From the NCBI RefSeq assembly GCF_012396125.1, contig NZ_JAAXOX010000010.1:1-64000 (forward strand): a DNA stretch of 64,000 nt, in the 5' to 3' direction. Position 1 is the stretch's first letter. Every line of letters starts with the position of its first letter. Below the pieces are notes generated by a model. That model made no database searches. It saw only the letters and a list, made by a program, of their open reading frames with translations, and was not told the DNA's origin. Source of the stretch: Cellulomonas denverensis (GTDB taxonomy: Bacteria > Actinomycetota > Actinomycetes > Actinomycetales > Cellulomonadaceae). The position numbers and the translations under genes are program-made. Below, in pieces: positions 9,837-17,677 of this stretch.

Positions 9837-9901
9837 CCACCGCTCCGGCCCCGTTCGCGCCGCCCCCTCCCCGGCGCCACCCCTGACCCCGAGAGACCCG
9901 A

Positions 9902-11254
9902 GTGGACCTGACCCTCCTGCTGCCGATGGTGCTCGCCGCGCTGGCCGCCGTCGTGCTGTACACCCTGATCGGCTTCGTGCCCGGCACCGACGAGACCTCG
10001 GTGCTGCTGCCGGTCACCCTGACGCTGGTGCTGGCCGGGGTGGACCCGCAGGTGGTGCTGGCGTTCTTCATCGCCGCGGTGGTCACGCTCAACCTGACCA
10101 ACTCGATCCCCACCGCCCTGGTCGGCCTGCCCGGTGGCGTGCTGTCCGCGCCGATGATCGACCACGCGCTCACCCTGAAACGGGAGGGTCTGGCGGCGCA
10201 GACCATCCGGAAGATGGCCGCCGGGTCGGTGATCGGCACCCTGGTGTCGGTGCCGCTGGCGCTGCTGATCGCCGGGGCGATCGCGCCCTATGCCGAGGAC
10301 CTGCGCCGGCACGGCTCGCTGCTGTTCGTGATCGGCGCGGTGGTGCTGGCGCTGATCGGCAAGAACCGGATCCTGTCGCTGCTGTCGATCGTGCCGCTGA
10401 TCCTGCTGTTCCAGGGCGTCCAGGCGCTGTACCGGCAGGTCGGCATCCTGGCCGCGGACGGGACGATCACGGTGTCGTTCTTCCTGTCGATCACCGCCGG
10501 CCCGCTGCTGCTGTCGCTGGCCGAGGTGCTGAACCCGGCGCTGCGCCGGTCGATGCCGCGGGCCGGGCGCACCCCGGTGGTGATCGGCCGCGAGGAACTG
10601 AAGGGCCAGTCGCTGAGTCCGCGCAAGCTGCTCACCCGCGCCGAGCTCGGCACCAGCGCCGCGGTGTCCGCGATCTCCACCCCGCTGTTCTTCCTCAGCC
10701 CGGTGGCGCTGACGCTGCTGCTCGGTGAGGCGGCCGGCACGAGGGCGAAGGACCCGGGCCAGCGGTCCAGCCGGGCGATCACCGCGATGGCCGCGCTCGC
10801 GCACTCCACCTATCTGGCCGGGCTGATCATCCCGCTGCTGGCGATCGGGCTGCCGCTGTCCCCGGTGGCGATCGGCCCGGCGAATGCGCTGTTCAACGCA
10901 CCGCCGGTGTTCACCCTGGACCACAACCTGCACCACATCCTGAACACGTCGCAGTTCATCGTCGCGGTGGTGGTCGGCGGGGCGATCGCGCTGGTGCTGT
11001 CCTACGTGCTGGCGGTCCGGTACTCGTTCCGGCTGACCGCCATCGTGACCCGCCGGGTGCCGCACGAGGCGGTGCTGGCGGTGTTCCTGGTGTTCGTCCT
11101 GCTGCTCGCGTACCTGGACGCGGGATGGATCAATGTCTTCGCCGTGCTGCTGGTCGGCCTGACCTGCGGCACTCTGAACCGGATGGGTGTGAGTTACGGG
11201 GTGCAGTTCATGTCGCTGTACGCGGGCCCGTGGCTGATCACCCAGCTGATGTGA
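9902..11254 (+). CDS. Tripartite tricarboxylate transporter permease, TctA/DUF112 family
   Basis: 450 residues with about 10-12 membrane segments. It shows the TctA hallmarks: an N-terminal G-F-x-P-G-T-D/H-E loop (GFVPGTDETSV) and a matching second-half segment (IIPLLAIGLPLSPVA). The start is GTG at 9902. In the family, TctA is the large permease partnered by TctB and a periplasmic TctC binding protein; no TctC is visible here. The gene ends 7 bases before mevalonate kinase, and that gene's GAGGAG ribosome site overlaps this gene's stop, so the two are almost certainly co-transcribed. The substrate is unknown; the context suggests an organic acid linked to the mevalonate pathway. Confidence 0.85.
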   Translation: MDLTLLLPMVLAALAAVVLYTLIGFVPGTDETSVLLPVTLTLVLAGVDPQVVLAFFIAAVVTLNLTNSIPTALVGLPGGVLSAPMIDHALTLKREGLAAQTIRKMAAGSVIGTLVSVPLALLIAGAIAPYAEDLRRHGSLLFVIGAVVLALIGKNRILSLLSIVPLILLFQGVQALYRQVGILAADGTITVSFFLSITAGPLLLSLAEVLNPALRRSMPRAGRTPVVIGREELKGQSLSPRKLLTRAELGTSAAVSAISTPLFFLSPVALTLLLGEAAGTRAKDPGQRSSRAITAMAALAHSTYLAGLIIPLLAIGLPLSPVAIGPANALFNAPPVFTLDHNLHHILNTSQFIVAVVVGGAIALVLSYVLAVRYSFRLTAIVTRRVPHEAVLAVFLVFVLLLAYLDAGWINVFAVLLVGLTCGTLNRMGVSYGVQFMSLYAGPWLITQLM

Positions 11255-11261
11255 GGAGCCG

Positions 11262-12230
11262 ATGATCGAGAACCGCACCGGCACGGGGCACACCCGCGCC
11301 AAGGTGATCCTGACCGGGGAGCACGCCGTGGTGTACGGCGAGCCCGCCATCGCGCTGCCGTTGGCGAGCCTGCCGATGCACGCCACCGCGCGGCACGAGC
11401 CGGGTCCGCTCGCCCTGGAGTCCGTGCTGTACTCCGGGCCGCTGGCCGACGCCCCGGAGGAGCTGGCCGCGCCCCGCGCCGCGATCGAGGCCACCCTGGA
11501 TCATCTGGGCCTGCCGCACCGCGACCTCACACTGAGCACCGAGTCCAGCATCCCGGCCGCCCGCGGACTCGGGTCCTCGGCCGCCACCGCGGGGGCGCTC
11601 GCCCTGGCACTGGCCGACCTGGCCGGGCGGACGCTGACCGCGCAGGAACACTTCGACCTGGTGCAGGTCGGTGAGCGGGTCGCGCACGGCAGCCCGTCCG
11701 GCCTGGACGCCCGCACCACCGCCTCCACCGTGCCGATCTGGTTCCAGGGCGGGGCGATGCGCCCACTCGACCTGCACCTGAGCGCGCACCTGGTGGTCGC
11801 CGACACCGGCGTGCACGGCCGGACCCGGGTCGCGGTGGCCGATGTGCGCTCGTTCCGGGACCGGCATCCCGCCCGCGGCGCCCAGCTGATCTCCGAGCTG
11901 GGTGCGATCACCCGGGAGACGGTGACCGATCTGCGGCTGGACCGGCCGGTGCTGCTCGGCGAGCGGCTGACCCGGGCGCACCAGGCGCTGGCCGAGCTGG
12001 GCGTGAGTTCGCCCGAGCTGGACCGGTTGCAGCGCACCGCCCTGGACGCCGGGGCGCTGGGGGCCAAGCTGACCGGTGGTGGCCAGGGCGGATGTCTGCT
12101 CGCGCTCGCCGCCGACGCCGCCTCCGCTGGTACGATCGCCGCTGCTCTGCGCCGCTCGGGCGCACCCCGCACGTGGTTGCACCGGATCGACGCGCGGCAG
12201 CCCTCCACGTCCCAGGTGCCTCTCGCATGA
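11262..12230 (+). CDS. mvk: Mevalonate kinase
   Basis: 322 residues, GHMP kinase fold. It phosphorylates mevalonate with ATP to 5-phosphomevalonate, the first step of the lower mevalonate pathway, in the cytoplasm. Visible motifs are the N-terminal KVILTGEHAVVYGEPAIALP, the GHMP ATP loop (PAARGLGSSAAT, residues ~96-108) and the C-terminal KLTGGGQGGCL motif (~268-280). Length is normal for bacterial enzymes. The ATG at 11262 follows a GAGGAG site. Its stop overlaps the ATG of the decarboxylase (ATGA), so translation is coupled. The order mvk-mvaD-pmvk-idi2 matches the known Streptomyces mevalonate cluster. Confidence 0.95.
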   Translation: MIENRTGTGHTRAKVILTGEHAVVYGEPAIALPLASLPMHATARHEPGPLALESVLYSGPLADAPEELAAPRAAIEATLDHLGLPHRDLTLSTESSIPAARGLGSSAATAGALALALADLAGRTLTAQEHFDLVQVGERVAHGSPSGLDARTTASTVPIWFQGGAMRPLDLHLSAHLVVADTGVHGRTRVAVADVRSFRDRHPARGAQLISELGAITRETVTDLRLDRPVLLGERLTRAHQALAELGVSSPELDRLQRTALDAGALGAKLTGGGQGGCLLALAADAASAGTIAAALRRSGAPRTWLHRIDARQPSTSQVPLA

Positions 12231-13243
12231 CTGCTCCCGCGACTGCCGTCGCGCACGCCAACATCGCGCTCGCCAAGTACTGGGGCAAGCGCGACGAGGC
12301 GCTCGCCCTGCCGGCCACGTCCTCCCTGTCGCTGACCCTGGACGCCTTCCGCAGCACCACCACCGTGGTCCCGGACGACCCGGAGGCGCAGGCCGCCGGT
12401 GCCGACCTGGCCACCCTGGACGGCGCCCCGATGACCGGGAACTCGCTGGACCGGGTCCGGCGCTTCCTGGACCTGGTGCGCGAGCAGGCCGGTGGCGGCG
12501 GCTACGCCCGGGTGACGTCCACCTCCACCGTGCCGATCGGTGCCGGGCTGGCCTCCTCCGCCTCCGGCTTCGCCGCGCTGGCCGGGGCCGGTGCGCGGGC
12601 CTACGGCCTGGACCTGGACGACCGGGGACTGTCCCGGCTGGCCCGCCGCGGGTCCGGGTCGGCCTGCCGATCGGTGTTCGGCGGACTGGTGGTCTGGCAC
12701 GCGGGCACCGACGACGCGAGCAGCTACGCCGAGCCGGTGCCCGGCGGTGAGCCCGGTGGGGCACTGGACCCGGCGATGGCCGTCGTCGTGCTCAACCCGG
12801 GCGTGAAGTCGGTGTCCAGCCGGGAGGCGATGCGCCGGACCGTGCAGACCTCGCCGTTCTTCGCCGGCTGGGTGGAGTCCACCGAGCGGGACGTGATGCT
12901 GATGCTGGACCGGGTCGCCGCCGGTGACCTGGCCGGGCTGGGCGAGCTCGCCGAGTCCAACGCGCTGCGGATGCACGCCACGATGCTCGGCGCCCGCCCG
13001 CCGGTGCGGTACTGGACCGGGCAGACCGTCGCGGTGCTGGACGAGGTGGCCGCGCTCCGGGCGGACGGGCTGGCCTGCTGGGCGACGATGGACGCCGGGC
13101 CGAACGTCAAGGTGCTGTGCGCCGCCACCGACCTGGACCGGGTCGCCGCGGCCCTGGCGAAGGGCGCCGACGGCGACCTGGACCGGTTGGTGATCACCGC
13201 CCGGCCCGGTCCGGCGCTGAGCGTGGCGGGGGCGATCGCATGA
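12227..13243 (+). CDS. mvaD: Diphosphomevalonate decarboxylase
   Basis: 338 residues, GHMP superfamily. It converts 5-diphosphomevalonate to isopentenyl diphosphate with ATP use and loss of CO2. Diagnostic motifs are ANIALAKYWGKRDE near the N-terminus, STVPIGAGLASSASGFAA (P-loop, residues ~102-119) and GSGSACRSVFGG (~143-154) with the catalytic-region serine and arginine. A conserved aspartate segment occurs near the C-terminus (TMDAGPNVKVL). The start ATG lies inside the stop of mvk and the stop overlaps the start of the next gene. Confidence is high because the AKYWGK motif is specific to this enzyme among GHMP proteins. Confidence 0.96.
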   Translation: MTAPATAVAHANIALAKYWGKRDEALALPATSSLSLTLDAFRSTTTVVPDDPEAQAAGADLATLDGAPMTGNSLDRVRRFLDLVREQAGGGGYARVTSTSTVPIGAGLASSASGFAALAGAGARAYGLDLDDRGLSRLARRGSGSACRSVFGGLVVWHAGTDDASSYAEPVPGGEPGGALDPAMAVVVLNPGVKSVSSREAMRRTVQTSPFFAGWVESTERDVMLMLDRVAAGDLAGLGELAESNALRMHATMLGARPPVRYWTGQTVAVLDEVAALRADGLACWATMDAGPNVKVLCAATDLDRVAAALAKGADGDLDRLVITARPGPALSVAGAIA

Positions 13244-14316
13244 TCGAGACCCGCGCCCACGGCAAGCTGTTCGTCGCCGGGGAGTACGCCGTGGTGGAGG
13301 CCGGGTACCCGGCGATCCTGATCGCGGTGGACCGGGCGATCACCGTCCGGCTGGCCCCCGCCGAGGACGCCGGCTCGATCACCTCCGACCAGTACGGCCG
13401 GCTGCCGATCGTCTGGCGGCGCAACGGCCACCGGGTGGTGCTCGACCACGACTCCCGGCCGTTCGACTACGTGCTGGCCGCCATCGCCGTGGTGGAGCGG
13501 TTCGCCACCGAGCAGGGCCGCACGCTGTCCTTCTACGACATCGAGATCGCCAGCGAGCTGGACGACGACTCCGGCCGCAAGTTCGGGCTCGGGTCCTCCG
13601 CCGCGGTCACCGCCGCCACCGTGCGGGCGCTGGACACCTTCTACGAGCTGCACCTGCCGACCGACAAGCTGCTCAAGCTCGCCCTGCTGGCCACCATGCG
13701 GGTCAACCCGATGGGCTCCGGCGGCGACGTCGCGGCCAGCCTGTACGGCGGCTGGATCCGCTACGCCGCGCTGGACCGGGAGTGGGTGCGGCTGCGACTG
13801 GAGACCGGCACCCCGCTGACCGACCTGCTGGCCGCCGACTGGCCCGGGCTCGCGGTCCGGCGACTGCCCACCCCGGCCACGATGGACCTGGTGGTCGGCT
13901 GGACCGGGCAACCGGCCTCCACCACCCGGCTGGTCGAGGCGATGCAGTCCCGCAAGGGCGCCGCCGAGTCGCACTACCCGGACTTCCTGGCCGAGTCCCG
14001 GGACTGCGTGGACGCCCTGGCCGACGCCATCGCCCACGACGACGCCCCGGCCGCCAAGGTCGAACTGCGCCGGGCCCGCCGCCTGCTCACCTCACTGGCC
14101 GGCGCCGCCGGGGTCGACATCGAGACCCCCGCCCTGCGGGCACTCTGCGAGGGGGCCGACGCGGTGGGCGCCGCGGCCAAGTCCTCCGGGGCCGGCGGCG
14201 GCGACTGCGGCATCGTCCTGGTCGACCGCGGTCTGGACCTCAGCCCGATGATCGCCGCCTGGGAGTCCACCGGGGTCCGGCACCTGGACCTGCGCGTCGC
14301 GGAGCCGATCCTGTGA
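13240..14316 (+). CDS. Phosphomevalonate kinase
   Basis: 358 residues, GHMP kinase. It phosphorylates 5-phosphomevalonate to the diphosphate used by the upstream-encoded decarboxylase. Motifs: HGKLFVAGEYAVVEAGYPA at the N-terminus, the ATP-binding loop KFGLGSSAAVTA (~residues 110-121), NPMGSGGDVAASLYGGW (~157-173) and the C-terminal KSSGAGGGDCGIV. The AGEYAVVE and GSGGDVAAS signatures distinguish it from mevalonate kinase. The ATG overlaps the decarboxylase stop by four bases, and its own stop overlaps the GTG of the isomerase gene. Confidence 0.95.
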   Translation: MIETRAHGKLFVAGEYAVVEAGYPAILIAVDRAITVRLAPAEDAGSITSDQYGRLPIVWRRNGHRVVLDHDSRPFDYVLAAIAVVERFATEQGRTLSFYDIEIASELDDDSGRKFGLGSSAAVTAATVRALDTFYELHLPTDKLLKLALLATMRVNPMGSGGDVAASLYGGWIRYAALDREWVRLRLETGTPLTDLLAADWPGLAVRRLPTPATMDLVVGWTGQPASTTRLVEAMQSRKGAAESHYPDFLAESRDCVDALADAIAHDDAPAAKVELRRARRLLTSLAGAAGVDIETPALRALCEGADAVGAAAKSSGAGGGDCGIVLVDRGLDLSPMIAAWESTGVRHLDLRVAEPIL

Positions 14317-15419
14317 CCGCCGAGCCCCCGATCGAGCCCACCGCCACCCCCCACTCGGCGGCGGAGCGCGACGCGGTCCGCAAGGCCGACCACGTCCGGC
14401 TGGCCTCCGCCCAGCACGCCGAACCCCGGGCACACGACCTGGACCACGTCCGGCCGATGAACCACCCGCTGGCCGCCGGCAACCGGGCCGCGGTCGACCT
14501 CGCGGTGCGCGGCCGGGTGCTGGCCTGGGACGTGCCGCTCTACATCAACGCCATGACCGGCGGCACCGAGCACACCGGCACCATCAACCGCGCCCTGGCC
14601 CGCGCCGCCCGGGAGACCGGCGTCCCGATCGCCAGCGGCTCCACCGGCATCCTGCACCGCGAGCCCGCCGCGATCCCGTCGTTCCGGGTGCTGCGCGAGG
14701 CCAACCCGGACGGCTTCGTGATGGCGAACATCAACGCCAACCTCAGCCCGGAGCAGGCCCGCCGCTCGGTCGAGATCCTGGAGGCCGACGCGCTGCAGGT
14801 CCACCTCAACCCGGCGCAGGAGATCGTGATGCCGGAGGGCGACCGGGACTTCACCCGGTGGTCGGACAACCTGGCCGCGATCGTCGAGGGCGTCGGCGTC
14901 CCGGTGATCGCCAAGGAGGTCGGCGCCGGGATGTCCCGCGGCACCGTCACCGCCCTGCGCGACCTGGGCGTGGCCGCCGTCGACGTCTCCGGCCGGGGCG
15001 GCACCGACTTCACCGCGATCGAGTCCGACCGCCGCACCGACGGCGGCATGGCGTACCTGGCCGGCTGGGGACAGTCCGCGGTCGAGGGCCTGCTGGACGC
15101 CGCCGACTGCGACGTCGACCTGCTCGCCTCCGGCGGCCTGCGCCATCCGCTGGACGCCGTGCGCGCCCTGGCCCTCGGCGCCCTGGCGGTCGGGGTCGCC
15201 GGTGGCTTCCTGCGCACCCTGCTCACCGACGGCGAGGTCGCCCTGGTACAGCGGATCGAGACCTGGCTCGGCCAGATCGGCGACCTGATGACGCTGCTCG
15301 GCGCCCGCACCCCGGCCGACCTGCGGCACACCGACCTGCTGCTGACCGGGCCGGTGCGGGAGTTCTGCGAGCTGCGCGGGATCGACCCGGGGGTGTACGC
15401 GCGGCGGTCGGGACTGTGA
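14313..15419 (+). CDS. fni: Type 2 isopentenyl-diphosphate delta-isomerase (FMN-dependent)
   Basis: 368 residues; GTG start inside the TGA of the preceding gene. It interconverts IPP and DMAPP using reduced FMN, and has no similarity to the type 1 enzyme. Family signatures are R-K-x-D-H near the N-terminus (VRKADHVRLA), NAMTGG (residues ~77-82), ASGSTGI, the HLNPAQEIVMPEGDRDF substrate segment (~165-181), VIAKEVGAGM, DVSGRGGTDF (~225-234) and the FMN phosphate region ASGGLRHP. The usual next genes in actinomycete mevalonate operons, HMG-CoA reductase and synthase, are not here; a hairpin closes the operon. Confidence 0.95.
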   Translation: MTAEPPIEPTATPHSAAERDAVRKADHVRLASAQHAEPRAHDLDHVRPMNHPLAAGNRAAVDLAVRGRVLAWDVPLYINAMTGGTEHTGTINRALARAARETGVPIASGSTGILHREPAAIPSFRVLREANPDGFVMANINANLSPEQARRSVEILEADALQVHLNPAQEIVMPEGDRDFTRWSDNLAAIVEGVGVPVIAKEVGAGMSRGTVTALRDLGVAAVDVSGRGGTDFTAIESDRRTDGGMAYLAGWGQSAVEGLLDAADCDVDLLASGGLRHPLDAVRALALGALAVGVAGGFLRTLLTDGEVALVQRIETWLGQIGDLMTLLGARTPADLRHTDLLLTGPVREFCELRGIDPGVYARRSGL

Positions 15420-15428
15420 GCAGGTACG

Positions 15429-15448
15429 CGCACATCCGCTGATGTGCG
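15429..15448 (+). terminator. Hairpin after the mevalonate operon
   Basis: A perfect 8-bp stem (CGCACATC with GATGTGCG) around a four-base loop starts nine bases after the isomerase stop. It lies between convergent units (mevalonate operon and relE remnant). Confidence 0.5.
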
Positions 15449-15479
15449 GGTTCGTGCACGGACCGGCTCAGAACGGACG

Positions 15480-15748
15480 TCAGCGAGAGGCGTCGGCGCG
15501 GTGGGCGATACGCACGACCAGGAGCACGCGGCTCTCGTGGTCCAGGGCGAACAGGACCCGGTAGTCGCCCGGCGCGCACGACGCAGACCTTCGAGCTCAT
15601 CGCGCAGCGGCTTCGGCATCCGCTCCGGGTTCTCCGGAAGGGTGCGGGTGACGAACTCGACCACCGCCGCGGCCACTCGGGGCCGGAGCCGGTCCAGCGA
15701 TCGGAGGGCGCTCGGCGCGACCCGGACCGTCCACGGCCGCTCGGTCAC
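15480..15748 (-). pseudogene. RelE/ParE-family toxin with a frameshift
   Basis: The first ~58 codons from the GTG at 15748 read as a RelE-type mRNA interferase (WTVRVAPSALRSLDRLRP, then a KPLRDELEGL segment). The rest of the family sequence (DYRVLFALDHESRVLLVVRI, ending AHRADASR) lies in the next frame and ends at a TGA at 15480. One missing C in the CCC at 15568-15570 explains the shift. The restored gene would be 89-90 residues, the normal length. It could be a real null mutation or a base-calling error; the damaged antitoxin beside it favours real decay. Confidence 0.8.
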
Positions 15749-15915
15749 AGCGGCGGCAGGCCGTACCGGGCGCGCAGATCCTCGCCGCAGACTGTCGTGC
15801 CGTCGGCAGCCGCGGCGTGCGCACCGGCGACCTCCTCGCGGATCGCGGGCTGCGACAGCCAGTACAGGGTCTCGTGCAGCGACTCCACACCTGCCGGCGT
15901 GCGGCCCGTGACCCC
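15745..15915 (-). pseudogene. Phd/YefM-type antitoxin, C-terminal fragment
   Basis: The frame ending at 15745 encodes ESLHETLYWLSQPAIREEVA followed by a short ...GEDLRARYGLPPL tail. This is the C-terminal half of a Phd/YefM antitoxin, the part that binds the toxin. The N-terminal DNA-binding half (~45 residues) is missing: an in-frame stop lies at 15916-15918 and no remnant is seen upstream. Its stop overlaps the relE start, the normal arrangement of the module. It may still be translated from the GTG at 15888. Confidence 0.7.
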
Positions 15916-15944
15916 TCAGCCCCTGCCTCCGACGGGCGCGGCGG

Positions 15945-16316
15945 TCACGCGGCCGGCCGGTCGAGCAGGTGGTCACCGAGGTGCGCGGTCAGCGCCCGGA
16001 CCGCCTCGGGCACGAGCGTGTAGTACGCCCACACCCCACGCTTCTCGCGGGTGACGAAGCCTGCCTCGGCGAGGACCTTGAGGTGGTGGGACACGGTCGG
16101 CTGGGACAACCCGACGGGCTCGGTGAGGTCGCACACGCACGCCTCGCCGCCGTCGTGCGCGGCGATGATCGACAGCAGTCGCAGTCGCGCGGGGTCGGCC
16201 AGCGCCTTGAGGGTGCGGGCGGTGCGCTCGGCGTCCTCGGCGCTCATCGCCGACCCCGTCACGGGGGTGCAGCAGCCCGACGCGGTCGCGGTCACCGGAA
16301 GCAGATCGAGAGCCAT
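15945..16316 (-). CDS. arsR: ArsR/SmtB-family arsenic-responsive repressor
   Basis: About 123 residues with a winged helix-turn-helix. The recognition helix carries the metalloid-sensing ACVCDL pair followed by SQPTVSHHLKVL, the classic alpha-3 site in which arsenite binding releases the repressor from DNA. Extra cysteines near the N-terminus (SGCCTP) may contribute to sensing. The ATG at 16316 is chosen because AGGATGGGG precedes it; a GTG at 16334 is an alternative. It is divergent from arsM, and two copies of a TTGA-N6-TCGA motif lie in the shared gap, so it probably represses both itself and arsM. Confidence 0.92.
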   Translation of the reverse strand: MALDLLPVTATASGCCTPVTGSAMSAEDAERTARTLKALADPARLRLLSIIAAHDGGEACVCDLTEPVGLSQPTVSHHLKVLAEAGFVTREKRGVWAYYTLVPEAVRALTAHLGDHLLDRPAA

Positions 16317-16353
16317 GGCCCCATCCTGCGCCACTCATAGACGGATGTCGATG

Positions 16354-16367
16354 TTGACAGTCGTCGA
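16354..16367. promoter_or_regulatory. Candidate ArsR operator 1 (TTGA-N6-TCGA)
   Basis: TTGACAGTCGTCGA lies in the 101-base gap between divergent arsR and arsM. The same spaced motif recurs at 16390 and upstream of acr3 at 19805. This copy and the acr3 copy share the longer string ATGTTGACA-N4-TCGAT-R-T. Inferred, not proven, to be the ArsR binding site. Confidence 0.55.
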
Positions 16368-16389
16368 TGTCTGCGCCACGCTGCCGGTA

Positions 16390-16403
16390 TTGACGATCAT
16401 CGA
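16390..16403. promoter_or_regulatory. Candidate ArsR operator 2 (TTGA-N6-TCGA)
   Basis: TTGACGATCATCGA ends 14 bases upstream of the arsM start, just before its GAGGAGGAG ribosome site. It has the same half-sites and six-base spacing as the other two copies and lies 36 bases from copy 1. Confidence 0.5.
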
Positions 16404-16417
16404 TGCGAGGAGGAGCC

Positions 16418-17191
16418 ATGGCCGGGGACATCCGGGAGCAGGTGCGGGCGCGGTACGCGCTGGCGGCGGTGCAGGGAAGCGGCGACGGGAGCTGTTGCGG
16501 CGCGGACACCGTCGGCGGCTGCGGGCCCACCGACCTGGTGATCGACGAGCGGTTCGGGTCCGGGCTGTACGGCGCGGAGGATGCCGCGGCGGTGCCGGCC
16601 GAGGCGCTGGCCGCCTCGCTGGGCTGCGGGAACCCGCTGATGGTCGCCGAGCTGCGCGAGGGTGAGCGGGTGCTGGACCTGGGCTCGGGTGGCGGGATCG
16701 ATGTCCTGCTGTCCGCGCGCCGGGTCGGGCCGAGCGGGTTCGCCTACGGCGTCGACATGACCGAGGAGATGCTGGACCTGGCCCGCGCCAACGCCGCCCG
16801 GGCCGGCGCCACCAACGTCAAGTTCCGCCAGGGCACCATCGAGGACCTGCCGCTGGAGGACGCCAGCGTCGATGTCGTGATCTCCAACTGCGTGGTCAAC
16901 CTGTCGCCGGACAAGCAGGCCGTGCTGGCCGAGGCGTTCCGGGTGCTGGTGCCCGGCGGGCGGGTCGGGATCTCCGACGTGGTGGCCGAGGACCACCTGA
17001 CCCCCGAACAGCGCGCCGAGCGCGGCTCCTACGTCGGCTGCATCGCCGGGGCACTGTCCCGCACCGAGTACCTCGACGGCCTGGCTGCCGCCGGGTTTGC
17101 CGACGCCGAGGTCACCTTCACCCACCCGGTCGCCGACGGGATGCACGGCGCGATCGTGCGCGCCCGCAAGCCCGCACCGCAGGAGGCGTGA
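16418..17191 (+). CDS. arsM: Arsenite methyltransferase ArsM
   Basis: 257 residues. It transfers methyl groups from S-adenosylmethionine to arsenite, giving methylated and eventually volatile arsenicals. The SAM site reads VLDLGSGGGIDVLLSA (residues ~83-98), followed by GVDMTEEMLDLA and the motif IEDLPLEDASVDVVISNCVV. Cysteines in SCCGAD near the N-terminus, in SNCVVN and in VGCIAG correspond to the arsenic-binding thiols of the family. ATG with a strong GAGGAGGAG site. It faces arsC convergently and is divergent from arsR. Confidence 0.93.
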   Translation: MAGDIREQVRARYALAAVQGSGDGSCCGADTVGGCGPTDLVIDERFGSGLYGAEDAAAVPAEALAASLGCGNPLMVAELREGERVLDLGSGGGIDVLLSARRVGPSGFAYGVDMTEEMLDLARANAARAGATNVKFRQGTIEDLPLEDASVDVVISNCVVNLSPDKQAVLAEAFRVLVPGGRVGISDVVAEDHLTPEQRAERGSYVGCIAGALSRTEYLDGLAAAGFADAEVTFTHPVADGMHGAIVRARKPAPQEA

Positions 17192-17241
17192 TGCACCCCG
17201 ACCCGTACCTGGGCCGTTGATGCACCAGGTGGGATCGCGGT

Positions 17242-17661
17242 TCAGGCGGTGACGGGCTCGACCCCGAGTTCGGCGAGCAGGGTCAGGACGCGGGCGCGGA
17301 TCTGGTCGCGGATCGGGCGGACCGACTCGATGCCCTGCCCGGCCGGGTCCGCCAGCACCCAGTCCTCGTACCGCTTGCCGGGGAAGATCGGGCACGCATC
17401 CCCGCAGCCCATGGTGATGACGACGTCGGACGCCTTCACTGCGTCGGTGGTCAGGACCTTGGGGCGCTCGTCGCGGAGGTCGATGCCCTCCTCGAGCATC
17501 GCCTGCACGGCGACCGGGTTGATCTGCTCGGCGGGCATCGACCCGGCCGAGCGGACCTCGACGGCGCCGCCGGACAGCGCCCGCAGGTAGCCGGCGGCCA
17601 TCTGGGAGCGGCCCGCGTTGTGCACGCAGACGAACAGGGCGGACGGCTTGTTCTCGGTCAT
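17242..17661 (-). CDS. arsC: Arsenate reductase, low-MW phosphatase type
   Basis: 139 residues. It reduces arsenate to arsenite for export by ACR3. The P-loop CVHNAGRSQMAAGYL (Cys ~11 with Arg six later) is the CX5R site of the phosphatase-like ArsC family. The pair of further cysteines in ITMGCGDACPIFPG forms the disulfide relay recycled by thioredoxin or mycothiol/mycoredoxin. It is the last gene of a minus-strand operon (acr3, arsR-arsC fusion, arsC), 16 bases after the fusion gene. With the fusion it gives two ArsC domains in one operon. Confidence 0.95.
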   Translation of the reverse strand: MTENKPSALFVCVHNAGRSQMAAGYLRALSGGAVEVRSAGSMPAEQINPVAVQAMLEEGIDLRDERPKVLTTDAVKASDVVITMGCGDACPIFPGKRYEDWVLADPAGQGIESVRPIRDQIRARVLTLLAELGVEPVTA

Positions 17662-17677
17662 CGGGTTCTCCGCGGGA

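Noticed and set aside
9614-11494. Long minus-strand frames opposite the TctA-like permease
   Set aside because: His/Gln/Arg-rich shadow of a clear multi-TM membrane protein on the plus strand.
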